Positions 8,574-17,259 are shown, numbered from the stretch's first letter. The stretch is DNA of 64,000 bases from Candidatus Phosphoribacter hodrii (GCA_016707175.1 JADJIB010000001.1:248001-312000); one strand, 5' to 3'. Numbers and translations are program-made. The notes: generated by a model not told the origin, from the sequence alone.

Positions 8574-8584
8574 CCGGGGAGGGT

Positions 8585-8602
8585 ATCGGCGATACTGACC
8601 CG
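8585..8602 (+). promoter_or_regulatory. Leaderless-type promoter for msrA in a 29-bp divergent gap
   Basis: GATACT (8591-8596) lies exactly six bases before the msrA ATG, the spacing expected for a -10 element whose transcript starts at the A of ATG. On the other strand GATACC precedes the yczE-like start. The whole divergent control region is 29 bp. Confidence 0.5.
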
Positions 8603-9268
8603 ATGGGTTTCCTTTTCGGCCGTCGGACATCCTTCGTCACGCGCGAGGAGGCGCTGCCAGGGCGGCATACCCGCCCGTATGCCGTCTCCCCCACCCACGT
8701 CGTCCTCGGAACGCCGCTCGAAGGCCCGTGGCCGGCGGGCTCCGAGGTCGTCTATCTCGCGATGGGGTGCTTCTGGGGCGTCGAGCGGATCTTCTGGCGG
8801 CTGCCGGGCGTGATCGTCACGGCAGCGGGGTACATGGGTGGTTACACGCCGAACCCGACGTATGAGGAGACCTGCACCGGGGCGACGGCGCACGCCGAGA
8901 CGGTCCAGGTGGTCTATGACCCCGCGGTCACGTCGATCTCGGCGCTGCTCAAGGTGTTCTGGGAGAACCACGACCCGACGCAGGGGAACCGGCAGGGCAA
9001 CGACGTCGGCACGGCCTACCGGTCGGCGATCTACTGGACGACGCCCGAGCAGGAGGCAGCGGCGCTGGCCACCCAGGATGCTTTCCAGAAGGTGCTGCGC
9101 GAGAACGGCTTTGGGGCGATCACGACCGAGATCCGCTCGGCGGCAGACGCGGGGCCGTTCTATCTCGCCGAGGACTACCACCAGGGCTATCTGCACAAGA
9201 ACCCCGCGGGCTACTGCAACCACGGCCCCAACGGCATGACCTGCCCGGTCGGCATCGCCCAGACCTGA
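8603..9268 (+). CDS. msrA: Peptide methionine sulfoxide reductase MsrA
   Basis: Reduces methionine-S-sulfoxide in proteins and free methionine. The catalytic Cys56 sits in AMGCFWGVERIFW, and resolving cysteines are near the C terminus in GYCNHGPNGMTCPVG. TQGNRQGNDVGTAYRSAIY and DYHQGYLHKNP are typical family blocks. The 221-aa length matches the long MsrA class with an N-terminal extension. ATG 8603 is selected because a -10-like GATACT is six bases away and the frame begins MGFLFGRR. The beginning of the gene contains an inverted pair of the GTATGCCG motif. Confidence 0.95.
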   Translation: MGFLFGRRTSFVTREEALPGRHTRPYAVSPTHVVLGTPLEGPWPAGSEVVYLAMGCFWGVERIFWRLPGVIVTAAGYMGGYTPNPTYEETCTGATAHAETVQVVYDPAVTSISALLKVFWENHDPTQGNRQGNDVGTAYRSAIYWTTPEQEAAALATQDAFQKVLRENGFGAITTEIRSAADAGPFYLAEDYHQGYLHKNPAGYCNHGPNGMTCPVGIAQT

Positions 9269-9281
9269 TCCACGGATCCTC

Positions 9282-9334
9282 TTGACAGTAAGACAACGTC
9301 AGTTATATAACTGTCGTTGTCATCGAAAGGAGGA
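9282..9334 (+). promoter_or_regulatory. Promoter and autoregulatory operator of the TetR gene
   Basis: TTGACA (9282-9287) and TATAAC (9306-9311) are separated by 18 bp, a strong consensus-like promoter that stands out in this GC-rich DNA. Over it lies an almost perfect 28-bp dyad at 9293-9320, whose half-site is ACAACGTCAGTTAT; only the base in the middle of each arm breaks symmetry. The ribosome binding site AAAGGAGG (9327-9334) follows, three bases before the ATG. The layout is classic for TetR autorepression. Confidence 0.75.
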
Positions 9335-9337
9335 GCC

Positions 9338-9898
9338 ATGGCACGACCCACCCGGGTTACCCCGGAGGACATCGAGCGGGCCGCGGTCGACCTGGTCCGC
9401 GTCGGCGGGCTCCCGGCCCTCACCGCCCGCGGGGTCGCCGACGCCCTCGGCGTCTCGACCCAGCCGGTCTACTCCTCCTGGGGCTCGATGGACGCCCTGC
9501 GAGCCCGCGTCGACCAACGGGTTACCGAGTTCATCCAGCAGTACCTCGCCCAACCCGAGCCGGGGACGCCACCCTTGCTCTCCCTGGGGTTGCGCACGGT
9601 GCGCCTGGCCACCGAGGAGCCGCACCTGTTCGATCTCGCGGCGGCGTGGATGCGCCACCAGCTCACCGGCCCTCCTCCGCCGCCGATCATCGCGGCGCTG
9701 AGGGCCGACCCTCGCCTGGCTGCCGTCTCGGTCGAGCGTCTCACCCAGGTCAACACCCTCATGTGGATCTTCACCCAGGGGCTCGCCGCGATGGTCCGAG
9801 ACGGCAGCTCCGTCTGGACCCTCGACGCGGCCCGCCTGCATCTGACGACCGCGGGCGAGGCCATCATCGCCCACGTGGCCTCCCTGCCCGACCCGTAA
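9338..9898 (+). CDS. TetR-family transcriptional repressor
   Basis: 186-aa regulator with an N-terminal helix-turn-helix (about residues 8-50: TPEDIERAAVDLVRVGGLPA, then TARGVADALGVSTQPVY) and a helical ligand-binding C terminus with a TetR_C-like LMWIFTQGLAAMV segment. Start ATG 9338 is set by AAAGGAGG. It probably binds the dyad covering its own promoter and may also control the MFS exporter and RPH-like enzyme that follow. Inducer unknown. Confidence 0.88.
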   Translation: MARPTRVTPEDIERAAVDLVRVGGLPALTARGVADALGVSTQPVYSSWGSMDALRARVDQRVTEFIQQYLAQPEPGTPPLLSLGLRTVRLATEEPHLFDLAAAWMRHQLTGPPPPPIIAALRADPRLAAVSVERLTQVNTLMWIFTQGLAAMVRDGSSVWTLDAARLHLTTAGEAIIAHVASLPDP

Positions 9899-9953
9899 CC
9901 CACTCTCCTGCAACGAAATACCACCTCCAGACCGAACGCGGGAGGTGCGCACA

Positions 9954-9978
9954 CGGCATACCCCGCCTCGGTATGCCG
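9954..9978. repeat. Inverted pair of the CGGCATACC motif
   Basis: CGGCATACC (9954-9962) and GGTATGCCG (9970-9978) are perfect reverse complements with a 7-base loop, in the 145-bp gap between the TetR and MFS genes. The pair can form a hairpin but has no T-run. Confidence 0.8.
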
Positions 9979-10043
9979 CCCACCCACCGGCCGCGCTACT
10001 ACGCGCCACCGGTGCCTACCGACTCCACCCGGAAGGCTTCGCC

Positions 10044-11267
10044 ATGCCCTCAGCCGCGCCTCGAACTCGGCCGCCGACCGCCCCGGCGCTGCGCTCCGCA
10101 ACCTTTCGAACGCTGTTGTTGAGCGAACTCATCTCGCTCATCGGCGATCGGCTCGTCGTCGTCGCGCTGGTCGCCCTGGTCTACGAACAGACCCGATCGG
10201 CCTTCGCGGTCGGCATCCTCATGCTGCTCAAAGCCGTCCCGGCAGTGGCGCTGGGCAGCCTGGCCGGCGCGCTGGTCGACCGCTGGAACCGCAAGTGGGT
10301 CATGGTCGGATCAAACCTCGCCCAAGGGATGCTCGCCCTGCTCATCCCGCTCACCCACAGCCTCGCGGTGCTCTTCGTCGCCTACCTGGCGATGTCGATC
10401 GTCAACCAGCTGTTCATCCCGGCCCGGGCGGCAACGATCCCCGACCTGGTCCCGCCCGCCGCGCTCATGTCGGCCAACTCGTTGTTCGGCGCGGCCTTCG
10501 TCGGGGCCATCGCGATCGGCCCAGCGGTCGGCGGGTGGGTCGGCGAGAGCTACGGCCTGGACGCGGCCTTCTATCTGGACAGCCTCACCTTCCTCGTCCC
10601 GGCCGTCGCGGTCGCGCTGCTGCGCTTGCCGTCGCGCCGTTCCGCACCGTCGGGGCCGCAGAGCCTCTCCGGCGAGGCGCGCGCCGGGTGGTCCTACATC
10701 CGAGGCCACCGGCACCTGCTCATCGCCCTGGCCAGCACCATCGGGGCTTTCCTCATCATCGCCGTCATGGGCGTCCTCGGCGTCGTCGTCGCCAAGGACA
10801 CCCTCGGCCTCGGCACGAGCGGCTTCGGCGGCATGATGTCCGCGATGGGGGTCGGCATGCTGGTGGCCGTCATCCTCGTGGGTCGCTCCCGTGGGGGGTC
10901 CGACCGTGGCCGGCTCGGCCTGATCGGCCTCCTCCTCGCCGGCGGGTCGCTGACCATCCTCCCCCTCGTCACGATCGTCCCGCCGGCGATGCTCCTCTCG
11001 GCGGTCATGGGGGTCGGCATCCTCACCGTCCAGGTGAGCACGCAGACGACCTTGCAGCACGTCCCCGCCGACCTGCGCGGCCGAGTGATGGGCGTCAACC
11101 AGACCGCAACCGGTCTGGCCCAGCTCCTGGCCACCGCCCTCACCACGCTGCTCGCCGGCGCTGTCGGCCCCAGCGCCGTCCTGATCAGCACCGGCCTGCT
11201 CGTCACGCTCGGTGCCGCCACCCTCGTCGTCCTCGTCCGCCCGCGCCCGGAAGGCCGCTTCTCATGA
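10044..11267 (+). CDS. MFS efflux transporter
   Basis: 407-aa major facilitator protein with about 12 hydrophobic segments. It begins TFRTLLLSELISLIGDRLVVVALVALVYE-type sequence (first helix) and has the MFS motif-A-like loop GALVDRWNRKWVMVGS between helices 2 and 3, plus the NQLFIPARAATIPDLVP segment typical of the EntS-like exporters. Start ATG 10044 has GGAAGG upstream. The stop overlaps the next ATG by four bases (ATGA), coupling it to the RPH-like enzyme. With the upstream TetR it looks like a drug exporter; substrate unknown. Confidence 0.88.
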   Translation: MPSAAPRTRPPTAPALRSATFRTLLLSELISLIGDRLVVVALVALVYEQTRSAFAVGILMLLKAVPAVALGSLAGALVDRWNRKWVMVGSNLAQGMLALLIPLTHSLAVLFVAYLAMSIVNQLFIPARAATIPDLVPPAALMSANSLFGAAFVGAIAIGPAVGGWVGESYGLDAAFYLDSLTFLVPAVAVALLRLPSRRSAPSGPQSLSGEARAGWSYIRGHRHLLIALASTIGAFLIIAVMGVLGVVVAKDTLGLGTSGFGGMMSAMGVGMLVAVILVGRSRGGSDRGRLGLIGLLLAGGSLTILPLVTIVPPAMLLSAVMGVGILTVQVSTQTTLQHVPADLRGRVMGVNQTATGLAQLLATALTTLLAGAVGPSAVLISTGLLVTLGAATLVVLVRPRPEGRFS

Positions 11268-13849
11268 CCCATGTCGCCCCCCTGGATCGTTTCGGCCTCG
11301 CCGACCTCGCTATCGTCGGCGGCAAGGGCGCCGGCCTCGGTGACCTCATCGCCGCCGGTATGCCGGTCCCACCTGGGTTCGTCATCACCACGGACGCCTA
11401 CCGAGAGGTTGTGGCCTCCAACGGCATACAGGCCGCCATCCTCGCCGCGCACGAGACCGCACGTGTGGAGGATCCCGCGTCGCTGAAGGCCGCCGCAGCG
11501 ACCATCGCTGGCCTGTTCGAGTCCGCGGTCATCTCGCCGGCGCTCGCCGCCGACATCGAGTCCAGGTATGCCGCCCTCGGCCTCCCCGGAACCCCTGCCG
11601 CCGTGGCGGTCCGCTCGTCGGCGACCGCCGAGGACCTGGAGGATGCGTCATTCGCCGGGCAGCAGGAGACCTTCCTCAACGTCGTCGGCACGGCGGCTCT
11701 GGGCGAGGCCATCCGGCGCTGCTGGGCCTCGCTGTGGAGCGGACCGGCCATCGCCTATCGACGCCGCGAGGGGATCGACCCGGCCGAGGTCGCCTTGGCT
11801 GTCGTTGTCCAAGTGCTCGTCCCGGCCGACTCTGCCGGGGTGCTCTTCACCGCAGACCCGGTCAGCGGGCGGCGCGACCATTTGGTCATCGACGCGACGT
11901 GGGGACTCGGGGAGGCCCTTGTCGGAGGGCAGGTCACTCCCGATCACCTCGTCATCGAGACGCGAACCGGCGTGGTGCTGAGCGAGGAGATCGCCGACAA
12001 AAAGGTCATGACAGTGCGGGACGACCAGGGCGTGTCCCTCGTGCCGACGCCGGAGGACCTGCGCCGGGCAGCGGTCCTGTCGACAGAGCAGGTGAGTGCG
12101 CTCGTCGAGATCGCCCGCGCCATCCACGCCCACGCCGGGCGCCCGACCGATGTCGAATGGGTGAGCCACGAGGGGCGCATTCTCGTCACCCAGGCCCGCG
12201 CCATCACGTCGTTGCCGCCCGACCTGCTGGGCATGGAATGGTCGCGGCAGATGCTCATCGAGCGGTATCCCGACCCGCTCACCCCGCTCACCTGGTCGGC
12301 CCTGAGCTCGACCTTCTTCGCGTCGATGGCCACGACATTGCGCTCGCTCGGCGGTGAGTTGCCGGCCGACGTGCCGATGATCCGACTGATTCACGGTCGG
12401 GCGTATGTCAATGTCACCGCGTTCCAGCAGGGGATGCAGTCATTGCCGTTGCGGCCACCAGTGGCGTCTTCGGACCCGGGCGACGCAGGCGACGCCGCCC
12501 GGGGCGACGGTAACGCGGCCCGAAACCGGCCTAACGCAGCGATGGCTTCCGCGGCCCTCGGATTGGTTCGGCTCGTGCTCGGCACGCATCGGGACTGGGA
12601 GCGGCGACTGCCCGGCTACGTCGAGCGGATCACTGCCGGAGTGTCGACCAACTGGGAGGAGCACTCGACCGCGCACCTCCTGGCGACCCGGCAGGCGTCT
12701 GCCGAAGCCCTCATCCCCATGCTGGACAACCACGCTCGGGCGATCGTCGCGGCCGACCTGACCCTGCAGTTGCTCGGCGGGATCACCCGCCGCTGGCTCG
12801 CCGACGAGGACCAGACTGTCGTGCTGGCGCTGTTGTCCGGCCTGACCGGCAACCTGACGGTTCAAACCAATCGGGAGCTGTGGCAGTTGGCTCAGATCGA
12901 CCCGTCGAGCACCGAGTTCGAGGCGGGCTTGGCCGGCTTCTTGGAGCGCTATGGGCATCGCTCTCCGCGCTACGAGTTCAACCACCCGACCTGGCGCGAG
13001 GATCCAAGCCAGGTGCGGGAGCTCATCGCCCTCATGGCGGCCGGGAGCCCGGACCCCGCCATCAGCGAGACCAAGCTCCGGGCCGCTCGGGAGCTCGCGA
13101 CCGCCCAGGCCCGAGCGCGGTTGCCGCTGGCCAAGCGGATGGTGTTCGACCAGGCGTTGTCGCTGGCGCAGACCTACTTCCGGCTACGCGAGAACCAGCA
13201 GTTCTACCTCGTCCTCGGCGTGCCGATGATGCGGGCGATCCTGCTGGAGTTGGGTCGCCGATTCGCCGCCGAGGGCTTGCTTCCGGCAGCGGCCGACGTC
13301 TTCCTGCTGGAGAACGACGAGGTCAACGCACTGGCTGCCCGGCTCGCTGGCGCCGGGCACAACGGCCCCGCCGCCCCAGCTGACCCGCTGCGCCTGGTCG
13401 AGAAGCGCCGAGCGGAGCTTGACCGTCATCGGCGCACCTCTGCGCCGGTGCATCTCGGGGGGACTCCGACGCCCGTCACCGTGGGGGATGGCGGGATGCA
13501 GGGGATCGCGGCCAGCCGCGGCACGGCCACCGGCCGGGCCCGGCTGGTCCGCGGCCCTGAGGACTTCGCGGCGGTGCGGCCCGGCGACATCCTCGTCGCT
13601 CCGGCCACGTCTCCCGCCTGGACGCCGCTGTTCGGGGTCGTCGCCGGGTTGGTCACCGAGTTCGGCGGGCTCCTGTCGCACGCTGGGGTGGTCGCCCGTG
13701 AGTACGGTCTGCCCGCCGTCCTCGGCGTCCCAGGCGTGATGTCCCGAATCAGCAACGGTGACCTTCTCACCGTCGAGGGCCACCTTGGCCTGGTCACGGT
13801 TGTCGCCGGCCAGCCCACCGAGGCTGCCGGCGACCCGGCCGGGGATTGA
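11264..13849 (+). CDS. Rifampin phosphotransferase-like / PEP-synthase-like enzyme
   Basis: 861-aa dikinase-type enzyme. Residues 10-310 form the PPDK N-terminal ATP-binding domain (VGGKGAGLGDLIAAGMPVPP; VRSSATAEDLEDASFAGQQE). The middle, about 320-740, is the variable substrate domain. A swivelling phosphohistidine domain closes the protein with catalytic His806 in GGLLSHAGVVAREYG. Length and three-domain order match rifampin phosphotransferase (RPH), which inactivates rifamycins by beta-phosphate transfer; phosphoenolpyruvate synthases have a C-terminal PEP-binding TIM barrel that is absent here. Coupling to an MFS exporter and TetR supports an antibiotic role. I did not find the rifamycin-associated element upstream, so another drug or substrate is possible. 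Confidence 0.75.
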   Translation: MTHVAPLDRFGLADLAIVGGKGAGLGDLIAAGMPVPPGFVITTDAYREVVASNGIQAAILAAHETARVEDPASLKAAAATIAGLFESAVISPALAADIESRYAALGLPGTPAAVAVRSSATAEDLEDASFAGQQETFLNVVGTAALGEAIRRCWASLWSGPAIAYRRREGIDPAEVALAVVVQVLVPADSAGVLFTADPVSGRRDHLVIDATWGLGEALVGGQVTPDHLVIETRTGVVLSEEIADKKVMTVRDDQGVSLVPTPEDLRRAAVLSTEQVSALVEIARAIHAHAGRPTDVEWVSHEGRILVTQARAITSLPPDLLGMEWSRQMLIERYPDPLTPLTWSALSSTFFASMATTLRSLGGELPADVPMIRLIHGRAYVNVTAFQQGMQSLPLRPPVASSDPGDAGDAARGDGNAARNRPNAAMASAALGLVRLVLGTHRDWERRLPGYVERITAGVSTNWEEHSTAHLLATRQASAEALIPMLDNHARAIVAADLTLQLLGGITRRWLADEDQTVVLALLSGLTGNLTVQTNRELWQLAQIDPSSTEFEAGLAGFLERYGHRSPRYEFNHPTWREDPSQVRELIALMAAGSPDPAISETKLRAARELATAQARARLPLAKRMVFDQALSLAQTYFRLRENQQFYLVLGVPMMRAILLELGRRFAAEGLLPAAADVFLLENDEVNALAARLAGAGHNGPAAPADPLRLVEKRRAELDRHRRTSAPVHLGGTPTPVTVGDGGMQGIAASRGTATGRARLVRGPEDFAAVRPGDILVAPATSPAWTPLFGVVAGLVTEFGGLLSHAGVVAREYGLPAVLGVPGVMSRISNGDLLTVEGHLGLVTVVAGQPTEAAGDPAGD

Positions 13850-13853
13850 TCGC

Positions 13854-14498
13854 CTAGGGCGTCAAGGGCGCCGTCTTCGGCGGCACCTCGGACGGGTCGG
13901 GGAAGCTGGTCGGTCTGGCGAGGCGGGCGCCCCCACCACCCGCCGTCGGGCATGCGGTGCCTGGGGTGTAGCCATTGCTCGACAGGCAGGCCGTCGCCCC
14001 CGGGCAACCGTTGACGGTGACCCTCGAAGCGTAGTTCCAGCCCGTGATCGAGTAGCGCCAGTAGAGCGCGGCTCCCGGGGCCAGCGGCGCGGTCAAGGTG
14101 AAGGTGATGGTGGCCGTCCCCCCGGCAGCAATGCCGATCGAGGACACGCTGGCGCTCACCCCGTTCAGCCCGCCACTGATGAAGGTCAGGGTGGCTGCCG
14201 ACGTTGAACGGTTCTGAACGACCCAGGTGATCGTCGTCCCGGTTGGCAGCGGCACTGTGCCGGTATTCGTGATCCTGACTTCGTCGTAGGTCGCGTGTGA
14301 GGCATCCAGACGGTAGGTCATCGTCGGACACCCGGAGGCAGCCATCGCGGGCGCCGCGGCACCAAGGGTCACCACCGGAACAGCCCAGGCCAACCCGGCC
14401 GTCACCGTCCGACGCGTTGGTCTCGCCGTCCGCGCCACGTCCCGTGGCTGACCGTCACCGGCAGCGGACATAGACCCATCTGCAAAATGGAACATCAT
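13854..14498 (-). CDS. Secreted protein with RR-type signal peptide
   Basis: 214-aa exported protein. The N terminus has TRRTVTAGLAWAVPVVTL followed by AAAPAMAASGCP, i.e. twin arginines, a hydrophobic core and an AxA cleavage site near residue 55. The mature part is a beta-rich Ig/DUF11-like domain (ITNTGTVPLPTGTTITWVV; GGTATITFTLTAPLAPG) with four cysteines and a Pro-rich tail. The signal core AGxAWAVPVV recurs in the secreted protein at 56385-57054. ATG 14498 follows GGGGAG. Convergent with the RPH-like gene. Probably a surface or extracellular protein; no enzyme motif seen. Confidence 0.75.
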   Translation of the reverse strand: MMFHFADGSMSAAGDGQPRDVARTARPTRRTVTAGLAWAVPVVTLGAAAPAMAASGCPTMTYRLDASHATYDEVRITNTGTVPLPTGTTITWVVQNRSTSAATLTFISGGLNGVSASVSSIGIAAGGTATITFTLTAPLAPGAALYWRYSITGWNYASRVTVNGCPGATACLSSNGYTPGTACPTAGGGGARLARPTSFPDPSEVPPKTAPLTP

Positions 14499-14684
14499 TT
14501 AACTCCCCGGAGTTCCCGGACCTTGTCCGGGTCGATCGTGGTCACCACGCGGCGTGCCCCGACGCGTGCGAGGTCAGGCTACCCGCAACGGAGCGAAAGT
14601 GCCCGACGAACTGTGGCAGGGCCGCCATGAGGTTGCCCACCCCACGCGGCGACGGAAGCACTGCGCGAGGGCAAGAGCGCTGCG

Positions 14685-15914
14685 TCAGTCGGGTTTGCGC
14701 GCGAGCACATAGACCCGATCCGTCTGGGCCTCGGCACCAGCAAGCGGGCCCCGCACGTACCACTCGACGATGTCGAGGCCGGCCGCCGCGACCGCTTCGC
14801 GCACCGCCGTGGCGTCGTGCAGGACGAAGTCCAACTGCACCGACTCCCCGAGAAACTCCTCGACGTGGTGCACCGCGTCACCGGCATGAGTGGCGAGGGC
14901 CAGCCACCCACCCGGGCGCAGCACGCGCGCCAATCCAGCTACCGCAGAAGCCAATTCGGACTCGGCAAGGTGGATGACGGCATACCAGGCGACGATGGCG
15001 CCCCACGCGGGAGCGAGCCGGGGCCGCATGAGCCCACGGAAGTCCGCGACCTCGAAACCGAGGTCCGGCGACCCCAGCCGCGCCTCCTCGACCATCCCTG
15101 GGGACACGTCGAACCCGCTCACCGAAGCGCCCGCGTCGGCGAGGAACCGGGTGACGTGCCCCGGGCCGCACCCCACGTCGGCCACCGGGTCGATCCCCGC
15201 CAACTGCGCCACTCGCGCCAACAGCCAGCGGTCGAACGGCTTGCCTTCCAGCTCGGTCCCAAACTCCAGGGCGTATGCCGTCGCGACAGCGTCGTAGGCC
15301 GCCGTCACGTTCACGTCGCGCTGGGCCGCGCCGCCGGCCAGCACGACCTCTCGGTCCACGACCGGAGCAGCGACCGCGGCCGCAACCGCAGCGGGCAACT
15401 CGACCGGGCCGAGCAGATGCACCCAGCGAGCGTCGTGATGCCCGGGCGCCTTGGGCAAATCGACCACCAGCGGAACCTCGCGCGAGGCGAGCCTTGCCAG
15501 GCACTCCTCGACCTCGGCGCGGTCGGCAAAGGCGTGCAACCGATCGGTGCGGGTCTTGAGCTCGCCCGGAGACTGGGGGCCGCGCAGCAACAGCACGGTG
15601 ATGAGGGCCCGCTCGTCGTCGGCGAGCTCGAGCCGCTGCCCGAGGAGTTGGTGGTACTTCAGGACCCGGTCGCCATGCACGACCCGCACGAGCTCACGCA
15701 GCCGCAAACCCCGCAGACTCTCCTGGACGGTCGCCTCGTCAAAATCCGTGACCGGCTCGCGGCTGGTGGCCTGGTTGCAGGCCGACCGAATCGCGTTGAG
15801 CGACATGGGGTAGGTCGACGGGACGGTGACCTGCTTCTCCAGCAGGCTCCCGAGGACGCGTTGCTCGGTCGCATCGAGGACGAGGTCATCAGCGCCGGAC
15901 GTCGAGTCAGCCAT
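14685..15914 (-). CDS. DUF480 (YceH-like) protein fused to a SAM-dependent methyltransferase
   Basis: 409 aa. Residues 1-200 are a YceH/UPF0502 protein (TEQRVLGSLLEKQVTVPSTYPM; SLNAIRSACNQATSREPV), a double winged-helix fold. Residues about 215-405 are a class I methyltransferase: VADVGCGPGHVTRFLADAGA is motif I, followed by GFDVSPGMVEEA and VLRPGGWLALATH. ATG 15914 gives the natural YceH start; the longer ORF to 15986 overlaps the divergent acetyltransferase. The methyl acceptor is unknown. A DNA- or protein-recognition role for the winged helices is an inference. Confidence 0.88.
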   Translation of the reverse strand: MADSTSGADDLVLDATEQRVLGSLLEKQVTVPSTYPMSLNAIRSACNQATSREPVTDFDEATVQESLRGLRLRELVRVVHGDRVLKYHQLLGQRLELADDERALITVLLLRGPQSPGELKTRTDRLHAFADRAEVEECLARLASREVPLVVDLPKAPGHHDARWVHLLGPVELPAAVAAAVAAPVVDREVVLAGGAAQRDVNVTAAYDAVATAYALEFGTELEGKPFDRWLLARVAQLAGIDPVADVGCGPGHVTRFLADAGASVSGFDVSPGMVEEARLGSPDLGFEVADFRGLMRPRLAPAWGAIVAWYAVIHLAESELASAVAGLARVLRPGGWLALATHAGDAVHHVEEFLGESVQLDFVLHDATAVREAVAAAGLDIVEWYVRGPLAGAEAQTDRVYVLARKPD

Positions 15915-15945
15915 GCCCGGGAATCTAGCGCGGCATACTGCCAAC

Positions 15946-16437
15946 GTGCAGATCCGCGACGCGAAGCCCGCTGACCTCCCCGTCATTGCCCCGATCTTTC
16001 GCGAGATCGTCGCCGACGGCGAGACCTACGCCTACCCCGAAGACCTCACCGACGCGCAGATCGCCGCCGCGTGGATGGAACCTCCGCCGGCGCGCTGCAT
16101 CGTCGCGTATGCCGCGGACGGCACCATCCTCGGGACCGCCAAAGCCGGGCCCAACCGGCCCGGCCGCGGCGACCACATCGCGACCGCCTCGTTCATGGTC
16201 TCGCCGACCGCCCAGGGGCAAGGCGTCGGCCGCGCGCTCGCCGAGGAGGTCCTGCGATGGGCCACCGACCAGGGCTACGCCGCGATGCAGTTCAACGCGG
16301 TCGTCGAGACCAACATGGGCGCCGTCGCGCTGTGGGAGCAACTCGGCTTCCGAATCCTCACCACTGTCCCAGGGACCTTCCGCAGCCGCCATCACGGGCC
16401 GGTCGGGCTCCACGTCATGTTCCGAGAGCTCGGATAG
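15946..16437 (+). CDS. GNAT N-acetyltransferase (phosphinothricin-acetyltransferase-like)
   Basis: 163-aa acetyltransferase. QIRDAKPADLPVIAPIFREIVADGETYAY is a typical start of the PAT/YncA-like group, and MVSPTAQGQGVGRALAEEVL contains the acetyl-CoA-binding Q-x-x-G-x-G/A loop. GTG 15946 lies six bases after CATACT, itself part of a CGGCATAC motif, so a leaderless start is likely. Acceptor unknown; the group includes amino-acid and herbicide acetyltransferases. It precedes the Lgt-like gene by nine bases. Confidence 0.85.
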   Translation: MQIRDAKPADLPVIAPIFREIVADGETYAYPEDLTDAQIAAAWMEPPPARCIVAYAADGTILGTAKAGPNRPGRGDHIATASFMVSPTAQGQGVGRALAEEVLRWATDQGYAAMQFNAVVETNMGAVALWEQLGFRILTTVPGTFRSRHHGPVGLHVMFRELG

Positions 16438-16446
16438 CGTGGGGCC

Positions 16447-17259
16447 GTGTTTCCAACCCTGGGGGATCTGTTCGGCATCCTTCTTGCGGTGCCGACCCAC
16501 GACACGTTCGTCGGCCTCGGGGTGATGGTGGCCGTCGCCGTCTTCATCGTGGAAACGCGTCGACGGGACGTCGCCGACTACCGCCTGCTCTACGTCGTCA
16601 CCGGGGCCCTCGTGGGCGGGGCGATCTTCATGCGTCTCGGCCCCCTGCTGCAGCACCTCGATCTCGGGGCGAACCCGTCGCTGGCGCAGCAATGGGTCTA
16701 TGGCAACCGCTCGGTCCTTGGCGGCCTGTTCGGTGCCTGGCTCGGCGTTCATGTGAGCAAGCGGCTGGCCGGCTACTCCCCGCGCACCGGCGATCTGTTC
16801 GCCCCTGCCGTGGCCATCGGGATGGCGATCGGACGGTTCGGCTGCCTGTTCACCGAGCTCCCCGGTTCACCCAACCCGCTGGGCTTCGGACCCATCCTCG
16901 ACGACGCGACAGCAGCCCGGCTCAGCGGGGTCTCCGGAACGCCTCTGCACCCGTCCTACGCCTATGAGATCGCCTTCCACGCCATCGCCTTCGTCGTCCT
17001 TTGGCGAGTCCTTCGGCATCGGATGCAGGCGCCCGGCGAGACCCTCGTCGTCTACCTCGCGGCATACGGCGTCTTCCGGTTCTGCGTCGAGTTCACCCGC
17101 GGCGAGGAGGCCGTCTGGGCAGGCCTGGACCGCTCCCAACTGTTCCTCCTCGCGACCGTTCCCATCCTCCTGGCCCGGGTCGTCTGGCAGTGGCGGCGCG
17201 GCGCCTATGTCCTCGCGCCGCGGCATACCCCGGCGCAGCTCGCAGGGAGCCTGCGGTGA
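16447..17259 (+). CDS. Lgt-like (prolipoprotein diacylglyceryl transferase family) membrane protein
   Basis: 270 aa with about seven transmembrane segments. The family signature region reads AIGRFGCLFTELPGSPNPLG and LHPSYAYEIAFH, recalling Lgt's GRxGNFxNxE and LHPSQLYE but with several substitutions. This looks like an Lgt paralogue rather than the housekeeping enzyme. GTG 16447 is preceded by TAGCGT six bases upstream, a likely leaderless promoter. The stop overlaps the next start (GTGA). Its coupling to a tetraether-synthase-like radical SAM enzyme suggests it handles lipids or lipid-linked substrates in the membrane. Confidence 0.75.
   Translation: MFPTLGDLFGILLAVPTHDTFVGLGVMVAVAVFIVETRRRDVADYRLLYVVTGALVGGAIFMRLGPLLQHLDLGANPSLAQQWVYGNRSVLGGLFGAWLGVHVSKRLAGYSPRTGDLFAPAVAIGMAIGRFGCLFTELPGSPNPLGFGPILDDATAARLSGVSGTPLHPSYAYEIAFHAIAFVVLWRVLRHRMQAPGETLVVYLAAYGVFRFCVEFTRGEEAVWAGLDRSQLFLLATVPILLARVVWQWRRGAYVLAPRHTPAQLAGSLR

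Noticed and set aside
10295..11263. Forward extension upstream of the RPH-like gene
   Set aside because: Out-of-frame shadow of the MFS gene; the enzyme starts at ATG 11264.
16447..17259. Housekeeping lgt
   Set aside because: The signature loop is divergent and the gene is embedded in a radical SAM operon; better described as an Lgt paralogue.
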